Below, piece after piece: positions 1 to 11,264 of a stretch of 64,000 nt of DNA. This DNA comes from Bathymodiolus brooksi (taxonomy: Eukaryota; Mollusca; Bivalvia; Mytilida; Modiolidae), in the NCBI GenBank assembly GCA_963680875.1, contig OY804579.1, positions 19,019,804 to 19,083,803 on the forward strand. Direction: 5' to 3'. Under the pieces are notes generated by a model, which worked only from the letters and a program-made list of their open reading frames with translations, did no database searches and had not been told where the DNA came from. Numbering within the stretch: the first letter of the stretch is position 1; every line of letters starts with the position of its first letter. Position numbers and translations under genes: made by a program.

Positions 1-1740
1 TTCCGACCAAAGGATTGGGTATCGAACAGTGTTGAATTGATTTAATATTCAGTCCTTTATCAAATAAGTAAGAGAAGCAAGATACTCATATTCACATCCT
101 GTCTAAGCAGTGGCCTATCCAGGTGGGTTGTAGGCTGTACGCCCGTCTTTTGCTAGCAAAAAGAAATGTGTAATCGGCAAATATAGGTAAAACTTAAAAC
201 ATTTTGTAGAAAACACGCCAAAAATTGCAACAAACCCCTGTTTTGTAATTATGGATCCAAGCGTGCTAAGTCTAAAAAAAAAGAGGAAAAAAAAACGGCG
301 TCGTCTCTGAAATATATGGAAATCATTCTAATGAAGTAAACCTTCCACTAAAACTCTGATCTTAACTAAATATGTTTAAGCTTAAAACTTAAAAGATATT
401 TATATATTAAAACTTAAAAGATATCTAAATATTAGATTATTTTTAAGACCCGTTGTTGATCCAATTAACAACTGTGATTTTTTTGCTTAACAAACACTTC
501 AGAATAATAATACGTTTATTCAATGCACAATTTTACCCCGAAGGGTTGAAGGCATATACAACTTTACAACATACAAATAAAATGAAAACAAATTCAGACT
601 TGTCATTTACTCTTTACGAAATACTGAAAGAGTCCCTTTTGGTACAATACAAAAGAGACGATCTCTGAGAAAGGGATTAGAAAACATAAAAGCACATATG
701 AAATTAAGTTTTGTGAGGGACAAGTACATTCCATTAAAAAGAGAATACATAAACTCATTAAACGGACGTTCTAATGTACAACTGATGGTTGCAAAATACG
801 GAGTGTAACCTCAAATATATACCAATTATTATGGAATATTAAAAACTCCAATCAACTACCGCAACAACTTAAGCATACGCGTACCAAATTCTACATCTAT
901 GTAATTCCAGAATACCGTGCTCCATGGCTCGAAATATACAAGTACACAAAATGTACCCTTTACCAGATACGTGTACCTGATGGGGGGGGGGGGGGGGGTT
1001 GTCTCCTTAGATGTTTTAACCAAGTGGTATACTGTAGAGGAATAAACAGTCTGATGTTAGTGTAGAAATTCCAAAGATTGGTACTTGCACAATGTAGGCA
1101 TACACGCATCAGAAACAAAAAAATAATATAATATCATAAAAGATCATCTAACAAATGTGTTATGCATATTACATGTAGGAAAAAACGTACGGGTTAAACT
1201 AGAAAATAAAATCATTAAATCCTGCATTTTCGGTACTTTGTTGTTTTATACCTTAATTTCTAGTAACACTACTTTAAGATACATGTTTGTAGAAGGACGG
1301 AAGGACGGACGGACGAACGCAGGCCATTACTTTGTCACTCCGTCGCTTTGCGACGGGAGACAAAAAGGGTGTACGGGTTGAATATATACGTTTATTAAAA
1401 CCAGAAATAACAGAGTTCAAACGTATGGGTGGCCGACATTAGGACAAACGGACCTTCGGACTAACAGACCTTCGGACAAACGAACCTTCGGACTAATGGA
1501 CCTTCGGACCAATGAACCTTCGGACTATCGCCACGGAACCTGTCAACACACTGAATCAGTGAATGTGTACACACATGATACTGTATATATCCCAATAACC
1601 GAGCATTTGACAGCGTTTGTAAATATATTTCTGTGAATCAGTTCAGTTTGTTGAAATGAATGATTAATCTTTCTGTTTTCCCTACTGTGCCTAGTTTACT
1701 TAAACCTTGCTCGAATCGTCGATGTGTACCTGTTGCCTTC
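1..1740. other. AT-rich non-coding flank
   Basis: No gene is supported here. Short open frames (for example 453-668 and 1157-1381) have no recognisable motif and biased low-complexity composition. Structure seen: a 17-base G homopolymer near 982-998, a short GGAC-rich microsatellite near 1292-1318 followed by a small hairpin (CGTCGC/GCGACG), and the 16-bp tandem repeat listed separately. Confidence 0.6.
1453..1530. repeat. 16-bp tandem repeat, about 5 copies
   Basis: Five imperfect copies of a 16-bp unit beginning CCTTCGGAC, with variable last seven bases. It lies about 200 bases upstream of the first recognisable LINE sequence. No coding or regulatory role can be read from it. Confidence 0.75.
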
Positions 1741-1868
1741 ACATGTTTACAATAGGAGGAGTAAAAGATGACATGAAAGAATATAGTGATCAATTCTTGA
1801 AAAGTAACCCACAAAACAACACGGTAGAGGAAAACTGGACAAACAACGGAAATAAAAAGGTTAAATAA

Positions 1869-4800
1869 GAAAAAGAAAAATGGTCACTCTTGGAGACGAT
1901 ATCTAAAACTCAATCAACTAGCAAAGAACTTTCTAGAAACAGCACATCGAAAGTATGTTGATAACATATTGAATACTGACATTAAGGAAAACCCTAAACG
2001 ATTTCATTGTTACATCAAGCATAAAAAATCAGGCACTAGTAATATCCCAGTGCTAAAGCCACATACCAACATATTAAGTCAACCAAGAGAAAAAGCTGAA
2101 GCTCTAAGCAACCAATACACATCAGTTTTTACTAAAGAACCAACAGGAAATTTACCAAACATTGAAGGTAAACCAGAAACACCCATGCCAGACTTTGAAT
2201 TCACCTCCAATGGAATTGTAAAATTGCTCTCGGACTTAAGCCCATCAAAGGCCAGTGGGCAAGACTTACTTCCGACTAGGATCCTTAAACTCGTTGCCAG
2301 TGAGATAGAACCTGTGTTAAGTGTAATATTCCAGCAATCATATGACACAGGAACCGTACCAACTGATTGGACACAGGCAAGCATAACAACAGTATTTAAG
2401 AAAGGAGATAAGACCAAACCGTCTAATTTATAGACCTTTATCTTTGCCCTGTATTCTATGCAAAACAATGGAACATATACTATTTAGCCAAATCATGAAA
2501 CACCTAGACCAAAAGAACATATTAGTAAAATTTCAACATGGCTTTAGAGCAAACCACTCTTGTGAAACCCAACTCCTGAACACAGTAAAGGACCTATCCA
2601 GACGACTCGATATGCGCACAACTGACTTGCTCATCCTTGATTTTAGCCAAGCTTTCGACACTGTTCCACACAGACGCTTTCTCAGTAAATTAAACCATTA
2701 TGGTATCGGTGGAAAGACCAACAAAAGAACCGAATCATGGCTTTGCCATCGCAACCAAAAAGTAGTCCTGGATGGTTCATCTTCACCAGATTCTCCGGTG
2801 CTGTCTGGTGTACCACATGCAACTGTGCTCCTCGGGCCACTAATGTTCTTACTTTATGTGAACAATATTGGGGACAAACATCACCACGAAACAGCATTAA
2901 GCTATTTGCTGACGATTTCCATCTCTACCGTACTATCAAAAGTAGAGAGGATGAAGAACAACTACAAGCTGATCTAAACACGATGATAGAATGGTTCAAT
3001 ACTTGGTTAATGAGCTTCAATGCTGATAAATGCCACCTACTGAAAATAAAAAGACATAGAAACATTATATCACATCGAGGATAAGAAGCTGTCACAAGTT
3101 CCTAACCATCCATACTTGGGAGTAGAGTTAACTTCTGATCTAACCTGGATAATGCACATCCGCAAAATCACAGGCAAGGCTAATAAGATCTTAAACCTAC
3201 CGCGAAGACATCTTTACAACTGTTCAACAGAAGTTAAAAGCAGGGCTTTTACATCATTAGTCCGACCACATTTAGAGTATGCGTCGTCTGTTTGGGACCC
3301 ATACTTAAAACAAGACATCAACCAGCTTGAGAAGGCCCTGCGAAAAGATGCCAGATTTGTATGTGGGAAATATCAGAATACAGAAAGCGTAACATCAATG
3401 CTTACAGAGCTAGACTGGTAACCCCTACAACAAAGAAGAAAAAACCGCAGATTGACCAATTTCTACAAAGCCATAAACCAACTTACACCAATTATAATTC
3501 CTGACTACGTCCAGACTCCAATACGTTTCACCAGAACTCATGATCAAGCACTTATTCAGCTACTGGTAAGCTACGAGCAGTACAAGAACAGTTTTATTCA
3601 GCTACTGGTAAACTACGAGCAATACAAGAACAGTTTTATTCAGCTACTGGTAAACTACGAGCAGTACAAGAACAGTTGTATTCAGCTACTGGTAAACTAC
3701 GAGCAGTACAAGAACAGTTTTATTCAGCTACTGGTAAACTACGAGCAGTACAAGAACAGTTTTATTCAGCTACTGGTAAACTACGAGCAGTACAAGAACA
3801 GTTTTATTCAGCTACCGGTAAACTACGAGCAGTACAAGAACAGTTTTAGTCAACTACTGGTAAACTACGAGCAATACAAGAGCAATTTTAGTCAGCTACC
3901 GGCAAACTACGAGCAGTACAAGAACAGTTTTATTCAGCTACTGGTAAACTACGAGCAGTACAAGAACAGTTTTATTCAGCTACTGGTAAACTACGAGCAG
4001 TACAATAACAGTTTTATTCAGCTACCGGTAAACTACGAGCAGTACAAGAACAGTTTTATTCAGCTACCGGCAAACTACGAGCAGTACAAGAACAGTTTTA
4101 TTCAGCTACTGGTAAACTACGAGCAGTACAAGAACAGTTTTATTCAGCTACTGGTAAACTACGAGCAGTACAAGAACAGTTTTATTCAGCTACTGGTAAA
4201 CTACGAGCTGTACAAGAACAGTTTTAGTCAACTACTGGTAAACTACGAGCAATACAAGAGCAATTTTAGTCAGCTACCGGCAAACTACGAGCAGTACAAG
4301 AACAGTTTTATTCAGCTACTGGTAAACTAAGAGCAGTACAAGAACAGTTTTATTCAGCCACTGGTAAACTACGAGCAGTACAAGAACAGTTTTATTCAGC
4401 TACTGGTAAACTACGAGCAGTACAAGAACAGTTTATTCAGCTACTGGTAAACTACGAGCAGTACAAGAACAGTTTTATTCAGCTACTGGTAAACTACGAG
4501 CAGTACAAGAACAGTTTTATTCAGCTACTGGTAAACTACGAGCAGTACAAGAACAGTTTATTCAGCTACTGGTAAACTACGAGCAGTACAAGAACAGTTT
4601 TATTCAGCTACTGGTAAACTACGAGCAGTACAAGAACAGTTTATTCAGCTACTGGTAAACTACGAGCAGTACAAGAACAGTTTTATTCAGCTACTGGTAA
4701 ACTACGAGCAGTACAAGAACAGTTTTATTCTACTACTGGTAAACTATGAGCAGTACAAGAACAGTTTTATTCAGCTACTGGTAAACTACGATCAGTACAA

Positions 4801-5038
4801 GAACAGTTTTATTCAGCTACTGGTAAGCTACGAGCAGTACAAGAACAGTTTTATTCAGCTACTGGTAAACTAAGAGCAGTACAAGAACAGTTTTATTCAG
4901 CTACTGGTAAACTACGAGCAGTACAAGAACAGTTTTATTCCACGTACCATCAGAGACTGGAATTCATTACCACCCGAAATTGTACACGTCAAAACTGTAG
5001 ACGAGTTCAGCTCCCGTCTACAACTTCTCACAGCCTAG
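1869..5038 (+). pseudogene. LINE reverse transcriptase pseudogene, four broken frames
   Basis: The product would be the reverse transcriptase of a Jockey/CR1-type LINE, which copies its RNA at a nicked target. Visible motifs in order: the fingers region (LSPSKASGQDLLPTRILK) near 2240-2290, a palm motif A (LILDFSQAFDTVPH) near 2632-2675, a degenerate motif B (SGVPHATVLLGP) near 2803-2838, and motif C (FADD) near 2904-2915. The thumb and connection region follows (AFTSLVRPHLEYASSVWDPY, 3244-3303). A one-base insertion near 2428 breaks the frame between SNYRPL and its upstream partner. A second shift lies between motif B and motif C, and stops occur near 3084 and 3421. The catalytic residues are therefore on separate frames. 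The family call is firm; the exact clade is not. Confidence 0.85.
3553..4938 (+). repeat. 42-bp minisatellite inside the LINE ORF, about 33 copies
   Basis: The unit encodes 14 residues (IQLLVNYEQYKNSF) and repeats in frame for the first 18 or so copies. A C-to-A change near 4329 then makes a TAA stop. Some later units are 41 bp (one T lost) and shift frame. Upstream sequence (RFTRTHDQALIQLLVSYEQY) and downstream sequence (FFPRTIRDWNSLPPEIV) are contiguous in ordinary LINE C-termini. The array therefore arose by expansion of one segment of the LINE itself, not by insertion of a foreign satellite. Confidence 0.9.
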
Positions 5039-5337
5039 ATACTGCGGACCTTTTGTTTTTAATTGTAAATATGATCCATGGATCTTTTAACCGACACCAC
5101 TTGATGATGTCACTTGCCTGTGATGAGTTTAGCAGTAAAGAAATAGAATAGAAAAGCTCGTTTTTCACCCCGTTTCTCAGCCCTCGTCAAATAAATTCTA
5201 TATTCACCATCAATAGACCAATATTGTATATATACATGTATATATCACACTAGTTCTTTGATCGTAAATAATATCGCGTGAAATATCAAAGGGAAAATGT
5301 ACAAATTATCGATAATATATTATCTTATCGAATGAAG

Positions 5338-5400
5338 CTTGATATAGCTGAATAATTGCTCATTTGTCGTTAAGCAATAATCAGTCACTCACTCGGTCAA
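5338..5400 (+). mobile_element. SINE 3' tail fragment
   Basis: The tail motif (ATATAGCTGAATAATTG...CGTTAAGCAATAATCAGTCACTCACTC) matches the 3' end of the full tRNA-derived SINE at 26910-27245. Paralogous copies of the fragment occur near 34497-34552 and 51415-51472. Confidence 0.6.
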
Positions 5401-6109
5401 AATTTTCCGACACAATGTAAAAATCTGGCCTGTACCTTGATCCCAGACTCATTGTGTTGAAACATTTAAGGAAACGACTTGATTAAAGAGCATTGCATGC
5501 CGAAGTATGTCCATGTTACTAGAAAGGTATACTGTGCATACTTTGTATCAAAATCGTGTCCAATGCCCCAAGATGGCAGCCATTATTGAAATAAAATTAT
5601 TTTTAATTGACTATTACAGCTTTTGCTTATATCTATTAGGTCAACATGAGCTCTCTGTTGTAACTGTTGCCACATGCCAATGGCTATTTAAACATATTTT
5701 CCGTGCACACTTTTTATCTGATGATGTCTACCGATTATGCAAGACGGCTTAATGCAAGAAAAAACATACTAAAACGTTTTCATCAATAATTTCAGCTAAT
5801 TAAAGCAATTTGGACTGGGATTTATCATTGGTTGGTACTTTTTCAAAATTGTGTATGATAACAGCGCCCGGATTCCATGATGAATGCCACTACTACAATA
5901 CGGATTTCTTTCAGTAGCAAGTAGATCGATTTTAAGCTGGAATCAGCTGAAAATTATATTTAACTTGCTTAAAATGCGTTTCAACTTTTTCTATCAAATT
6001 TGGAAGTCAAAATGAAAACCAGGTGAGTAATTACATGCTTTTGGGAGCGTTTGATTTTTTTTCTCAAATCTAAATAGTTTGAATAATGAGCATTTATATT
6101 TTATTTCAG

Positions 6110-6265
6110 TGGATTTTTATTATCGTTATATTTCCTCTTTTTCTGGTGGGTGTTTGGTACTTTGTATTTCAATCGAACATGGCTATGTTGAACTGTAGCC
6201 CATCAAGAGAGACACAAGAGCAGAATGGTTGTCAATCAGGAAAACATTTGAGGGTCAGGAAAACA
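6110..6265 (+). CDS. Unit 1 exon: transmembrane segment of J-domain protein
   Basis: A 156-bp candidate exon between a good acceptor (TTTTATTTCAG) and donor (GTAAGTCAC), phase 0 to phase 0, encoding 52 residues. The first 21 are strongly hydrophobic (WIFIIVIFPLFLVGVWYFVF) and should span a membrane. The rest is polar (SPSRETQEQNGC). Paralogues at 37762 and 52546 share the splice sites and the hydrophobic-then-polar layout. In unit 3, exon 4 also ends in phase 0, so J-linker and membrane segment join in frame. The J exons belonging to this copy would lie upstream of the window. Confidence 0.6.
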
Positions 6266-6609
6266 GTAAGTCACGTATAAGATACAACATCTTTCGTTGC
6301 CCTTTCTATTTACATGTTCGCTCGATTGATTGGCCTATTTGTTTGTTCGGTCATTTTTGAATCGGTACTTGATCCCAGTTTGAGCTAGATCGATAAATAG
6401 CATATAGTAATAACAGGGTCATCTAATTGCATACGGTGATATGTTGTTATACTCGTAGCAAATTGTTGTGCGGATGTTAATATCTAAAAAGTATCTGCCA
6501 AGCTCCCCGTATACCGTAGTCAGGAGAAAACCATGCGTTTTACATTGAACGACAGTTTACATTATTTTGCATGAACTTTTTCAATAACGGCCAATGCCCC
6601 AAATTTCAG

Positions 6610-6735
6610 ACCACTAGAGAATATCAATTTTGTCGAATAGCTCAAGTTGGAATTCGACAAGTCAGAATTATGCAACCTGTCTCTTTCTATGACATCATAT
6701 ATGGTCCGTGTTGCCATTCATTCCTATGTCTTTTC
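6610..6735 (+). CDS. Unit 1 exon 6 candidate, 3' end unresolved
   Basis: After an acceptor (CCAAATTTCAG) the phase-0 frame reads [18 protein letters not shown] and continues to SFYDIIYGPCC. Exon 5 of this unit ends in phase 0. In unit 3 exon 5 ends in phase 2 and the matching exon is one base longer before the shared TAT CAA TTT codons, so both units keep the same reading frame. That compensation argues for coding use. I could not identify the donor: GTCCGT near 6703 is a weak candidate. No function is recognised. Confidence 0.45.
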
Positions 6736-6764
6736 TGTTTTTGGAAATTTATTAAGAATGTCAT

Positions 6765-7005
6765 AACGCCACTTTCAACAATATTTCAGTTATATGGTAG
6801 CAGTCAATTGTATTAGTGGAGGAAACCGGAATACTCGGAGAAAACCACCGTTCTGCCACAAGTCACTAACAAGCTTTATCACATAATGTTGTATCCAGTA
6901 CACTTCGTCATGAACGGGGTTCGAACTCACAATTTTAGTGCTAATATGCACTGACTGCATAGGTAGTTATAAATAAAACTAGTTACGATCACGACCACGA
7001 CGGCC
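6765..7005 (-). mobile_element. tRNA-derived SINE, minus strand
   Basis: On the minus strand this reads as a tRNA-like head with a B-box (GAGTTCGAACCCC), a conserved GTTTTCTCCG...CCGGTTTCCTCC body, and a tail ending in CTGAAATATTGTTGAAAGTGG. The same element recurs at least ten times in the window. Confidence 0.8.
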
Positions 7006-7600
7006 CCAATTGAATATGGGAATGCCTACGAAAACCATTAACGCCTTCTTTTTATGATAAGAAAAAGTATTGTTTCGGTTCTTATTCCTAATTAAATTAC
7101 GACTAAGTTAGTGCAAACAATAACATGTTCATCCTATTTTTTGTCATAATACAACTTCCTGTGTAAACATAGTCAGACAACAGAATAAGGCATTGTAATT
7201 TAATAAACAATTATAAATCAATCGTAGCTACTCTGCCATTCTTGGCTACCCTACAAATAACCTCGTACGTAGATAGTAGAAATTCTTCTTAAGTTGTTTA
7301 CCGGAAGTTAGGTTAAGTTAATCCACACAAAAATATAGTCCACGAAAATCCAATATGGAAGACATACTAAGTAAAAGCTAATCATGCAAAACTAATTAAA
7401 ACTTTAACTTTTATCCATGAAAATAATTGAAATATAGAAAATTGTTTAAAATATAACTTTATCATACTTTCATTTAACTGACATGTGAAAAGTAGTGCGA
7501 TTTATACACCTAATGCATACGAGGTTGTTTGTAGGGTTGCGAGAATGGCCGAGTAGTTACGATTGAATAATAAATGTGCACATTTTATTTTTTTCCAAAG

Positions 7601-7684
7601 AACATTCAATGTGAAGATGCTCACAAAGAGGATAAAGTTTCCGATTTGTGTACAATGAGGATAGTGACCTATTTCTGGAGATGA
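7601..7684 (+). pseudogene. Unit 1 terminal exon, altered frame
   Basis: This segment is paralogous to the open terminal exon at 53674-53805. It starts alike (NIQCED) after a TTTCCAAAG acceptor, but a rearranged stretch near 7625-7645 changes the frame, and it stops at TGA after 27 residues. The IPFYVERGY segment of unit 3 is lost, so this copy probably encodes a truncated tail or is dead. Confidence 0.5.
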
Positions 7685-7689
7685 GCTTG

Positions 7690-8377
7690 TAGACTTGTGG
7701 GAGACAATAGAGAAATCATCATCCATCATTTAAAGTAAGAAGAGCAGCTTCTAAACTTGTGGAAGACAGTAGAGAAAGAATTTAGTCAGAATGACGATCA
7801 CAACCTCTTATAGGACGTTACGCGCGATGTTGATTTCGGAATTTCACTTTTTGTTTTTATTAATTTTTATTTTATTCTGGCTTGCTTGAATGCATTTGTG
7901 TTGTTGGTGTTTTCCTTTAGGTGTTTATTTCAATGTTTGTTTGTTTGCTTATTTATTTCGTTTGTATTCCCTTTTTGTACTTATTTATTGTTTATGTTAT
8001 GTGACTGTACTTTATCATTTTTTCTTTGAAAGTATATCTTGCTCTAAAACGAGATTATCACATTCTGTTTTATTGATTGATTGTATACGTTGTATTCTTG
8101 AAAATTTCTCGTAATATCTTATGTATAACCTAATGAAATTATAATTGAAATAATTCAGTTCACATTTTTAATTTTCATATTAATCAATTATATTTTGCGA
8201 TTTTTGTTTAACTATTATATATTTATAGTTTCTACAATGCACACATTCTTTTTTGCAATGCTTGTTAAAAAATGACACACAAAAATTAAGGTTATGAATT
8301 AATTTTTAATTAGGGTCGCTTATTTTTCAGATTTGGTATATTTTTGTATTTTGTTTTCGTTCTTTTGTTTGTTGTTT
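7690..8377. other. T-rich spacer, no gene seen
   Basis: Very T-rich sequence with short hydrophobic open frames (7890-8114, 8333-8518) that reflect base composition. Nothing else is supported. Confidence 0.6.
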
Positions 8378-9655
8378 TTAGTTCACCTGGACAAACCAAA
8401 GGTCCAGGTGAACTATTGCCATCACTTGGCGTCCGTCGTCTGTTGTCTGTCGTCTGTTAACTTTTCACATTTCAAGCTTCTTCTCCGAAACCACTGGACC
8501 AATTGCAACCAAACTTAGCATGAATGTTCATTGGATGGTCCTCTACAAAGTTTCTGTTTTTCGTTCCAGTCAGATATTCAACATGGCTGCCAGGGCCAAT
8601 AATATGCTCTGATTGGCTGAAATTTCAAAGATCTTCTTCTCTGAAACTAATGAACTGACTGAACCCAACTGTAAATGAATGATCATTGGAATGTCCTTTA
8701 CCAAGTTTCTGTTTTTATGCCGATCGGAAATCCAAGATGGCCACCATCGCAGGACATAGATTGACATTGGACCCTATGGGAAAATGTTCAAATGCTTCCT
8801 TCTCAGAAACTACAAATATGATTAAAGCCAAACTGTACATGAATGTTCATTGGATGTTCCTCTACAATCTTAAGGTATTTTGTTCTAATATGAAATTCAA
8901 AATGGCGGCTACGGCAGGACTTAGTTTAACAATGGACCCTATGGGAAAAATGTTACAAAATGCTTCTTCTCTGAAACCACTTGAACAATTGAAACCAAAC
9001 TGCCCAGGAATGATCATTGGAAGGTCCTCTACGAAGTTTCTGTTTTTTATGCTGATCGAAAATCCAAGATGGTCACCACCGCAGGACATAGATTAACATT
9101 GGACCCTATGGGAAAATGTTCAAATGCCTTCTTCTCAGAAACTACAAATATGATTAAAGCCAAACTGTACATGAATGTTCATTGGATGGTCCTCTACAAA
9201 CTTTAGGTTTTTTGTTCCGATATGAAATTCAAAATGGCGGCTACAACAGGACTTAGTTTAACATTGAACCCTATGGGAAAAATGTGTCAAAACGCTTCTT
9301 CTCTGAAACCACTTGGACAGTTGAAACCAAACTGCCCAGGAATGATCATTGGAAGGTCCTCTACAAAGTTTCTGTTTTTATGCCGATTGGAAATCCAAGA
9401 TGGCTGCCACCACAGGTCATAGTATTAACACAGGACCATATGGGGAAAATACAGAAATATTTTTTCTCTGAAGCTATTGCATTGATTGAACCTAAACTGT
9501 GCATCAATCATTGGAAGGTCCTTTACAAACTTTGTGTTTTTTATGTTGATCGGAATTCTAAGATGACTACCACTGCAGGACATAGTTTTTACATAGAACC
9601 AATTGGTTCTTTTTATAACCAGGTGAGCGATACAGGCTCTTGAGAGCCTCTGGTT
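8378..9655 (+). mobile_element. Pearl/HINE-like (Helentron-related) element with about 165-bp core repeats
   Basis: The left end carries an 11-bp inverted repeat (TTCACCTGGAC ... GTCCAGGTGAA). The core is a set of tandem copies of about 165 bp, seen from the spacing of the GGACCCTATGGG motif at about 8770, 8936, 9102 and 9270, with a variant at 9434. The right end has a hairpin (AGGCTCT/AGAGCCT) followed directly by CTGG, like a Helitron CTRR end. This matches the layout known for non-autonomous Helentron-associated elements such as bivalve pearl elements. It has no coding capacity. The open frames on both strands (8686-9096, 8862-9089, 9284-9643, 9425-9691) are repeat-derived. Confidence 0.6.
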
Positions 9656-9659
9656 CAAG

Positions 9660-10340
9660 TTTTGATATCGTTTGTTTGTTTTTAGATTCACTTTTTTATA
9701 GTTGTTTATTTGTTTAATTTTAATAGAAAACTATAGAAAAATATAGAAGTAGCGCGACGTTATTTTGCCGTCGATAAGAAAAAACGTGTACTGGACAATT
9801 TGGGTAACCTTCTACAATTTTACGTAGAAATCGTAATTTTTATCCGAAATCAAGTTTGCTAAGTTCATTCTCTGCCACTGAAAATGAACATTTTTTGTTA
9901 TTTGGATTTAGCACGAAAATTATGAGCGACAAATATAGTTTCGAATGTGTAAAGTTTTATACTTCGTGTTTTTTTTACATCAAGTTGCAACTGGACATTT
10001 TGTTGACCTTACTCCTTTAGGAATATTTTTTAACTTGCTTAAAAAAAAGATAATAACATTTGATATGTATACGTTTTTGTGAAAAGTTTGTAAAACATAG
10101 CTGAAATAAAGCTTGTTATTTGGCATGCAGATGTTTTTCCTTCAGCTTTACGTTCTTTTCTTTCCATGAACTTACCGATTCTTTCCTTCAAGCATCGCTT
10201 TTATCAGAAATCGTTAATGGGTTCATAGAGCATGCTGACTCTGCTTCCGGTCCCACAAAACAAATGGTCCGAAAAACATATGTTTAGGTTTTTACTGCGA
10301 AAAATGTAAAAGACATATGGAAAAACTAGCAAAAAGAGGC
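9660..10340. other. AT-rich spacer, no gene seen
   Basis: Non-coding, AT-rich sequence with no repeat or open frame that can be supported. It follows the pearl-like element and has no obvious counterpart in the other two units. Confidence 0.5.
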
Positions 10341-10581
10341 AGGCTACAATAGGCTACAATAATGAAAAGAGAGTCATAAAGGCATATATGACGCCAAATT
10401 CGTACATTGCCTTGTTATGAACGTGTGGTATTTGCAAAGTACAATATAAATAGATTTGTTCTAAACTATTCCCTGTCCAAATATGTATTGAAAAGGCGTA
10501 ATCAATAATTAAAAAAAAGATACGATAATCGTATGTCGATGGAATCCTCATTATTATGCGTCGGTTGGAGTTCCAATGTAT

Positions 10582-10745
10582 CATGGTTGCACGAAAAGGT
10601 TTGTTAGGACTGTATGTCATGGTTCCACGAAAAGGTTTGTTAGGATTGTATGTCATGGTTGCACGAAAAGGTTTGTTAGGATTGTATGTCATGGTTGCAC
10701 GAAAAGGTTTGGCATTGCAGGTCATGTTTGCTCGAAAATATATAT
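10582..10745. repeat. 36-bp minisatellite, about 4.5 copies
   Basis: Unit begins CATGGTTGCACGAAAAGGTT. Because 36 is divisible by three the array is open in several frames on both strands, which explains the short ORFs there. Counterparts: about 2 copies at 40458-40535 and 8 copies at 54346-54630. Confidence 0.9.
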
Positions 10746-11264
10746 TGCAATTCAAATCCACCAACACTAACCATGCTAAGAATAATCATATAATTTATGT
10801 TTTGTCCCTATAAGATTGATTGTTTATAACACCAACAAATATCTAATTGTTTCATTCACATTTCCAAGCAAAGCTCATCGGGAAAAAAACTCTTTCATTG
10901 CAATTGTATAACTGAATATAATAATATCTTAGAGATCTATATGTAGACTTATTCAATGGTGGCATCAACCTAGGTGTTCGATCTACACAGAAAGTTCAAC
11001 ATAATATCGTAGGAGGAAAAGATGTTCTCAAACCCTTATTGGATGATCATTCAGAAATATATCAAATATGGTATCCATCTTGGGTTTCTGATCGAATCCA
11101 AAAAGAAACCAATTGTTAAGGACCATCAACAGAATATGCCAGGCAGGTGTCCCTAGAAACAGTTCGGTGGTTTTAGAAGAAAAAAATGTGAAATGCTCAA
11201 GAATGCAGACTACGATCACGAAGATGAACGCAATGTGATGATAGTTCAAATTCTTTACATGTCT

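Larger units (their letters stand above)
1740..5150 (+). mobile_element. Degenerate Jockey/CR1-like LINE (non-LTR retrotransposon)
   Basis: A 5'-truncated non-LTR retrotransposon. Remnant coding sequence starts around 1750, the clean reverse-transcriptase frame begins near 1869, and the ORF ends near 5038 with the family's usual C-terminus (PRTIRDWNSLP). A short 3' UTR ends at an A-rich tail near 5135-5150 (taaagaaatagaatag). No endonuclease domain is visible. Several frameshifts and stops make it inactive. The last part of the ORF is interrupted by a 1.4-kb expansion of its own sequence. Confidence 0.85.
5230..8110 (+). repeat. Segmental duplication block a, unit 1 copy
   Basis: This block is paralogous to 34375-34757 plus 37291-40330 and to 51306-53950. 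Shared landmarks in order: the AATATCGCGTG-like start, a SINE-tail-like segment, the transmembrane exon, a TTGTCGAAT...ATTCGACAA stem in the next exon, a minus-strand SINE, and the C-terminal exon. Divergence among copies is moderate, with many small indels. Confidence 0.8.

Noticed and set aside
2079..2468. 129-codon minus-strand ORF
   Set aside because: Antisense shadow of the LINE reverse transcriptase frame.
5507..5752. 81-codon ORF upstream of the transmembrane exon
   Set aside because: The frame is not kept in the paralogous blocks at 34640 and 51990.
8686..9643. Several 66-136 codon ORFs as a repeat protein
   Set aside because: They run through the roughly 165-bp core repeats of the pearl-like element on both strands.
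10354..10813. ORFs of 64-137 codons on both strands
   Set aside because: They arise from the 36-bp minisatellite whose period is divisible by three; no splice or start context supports them.
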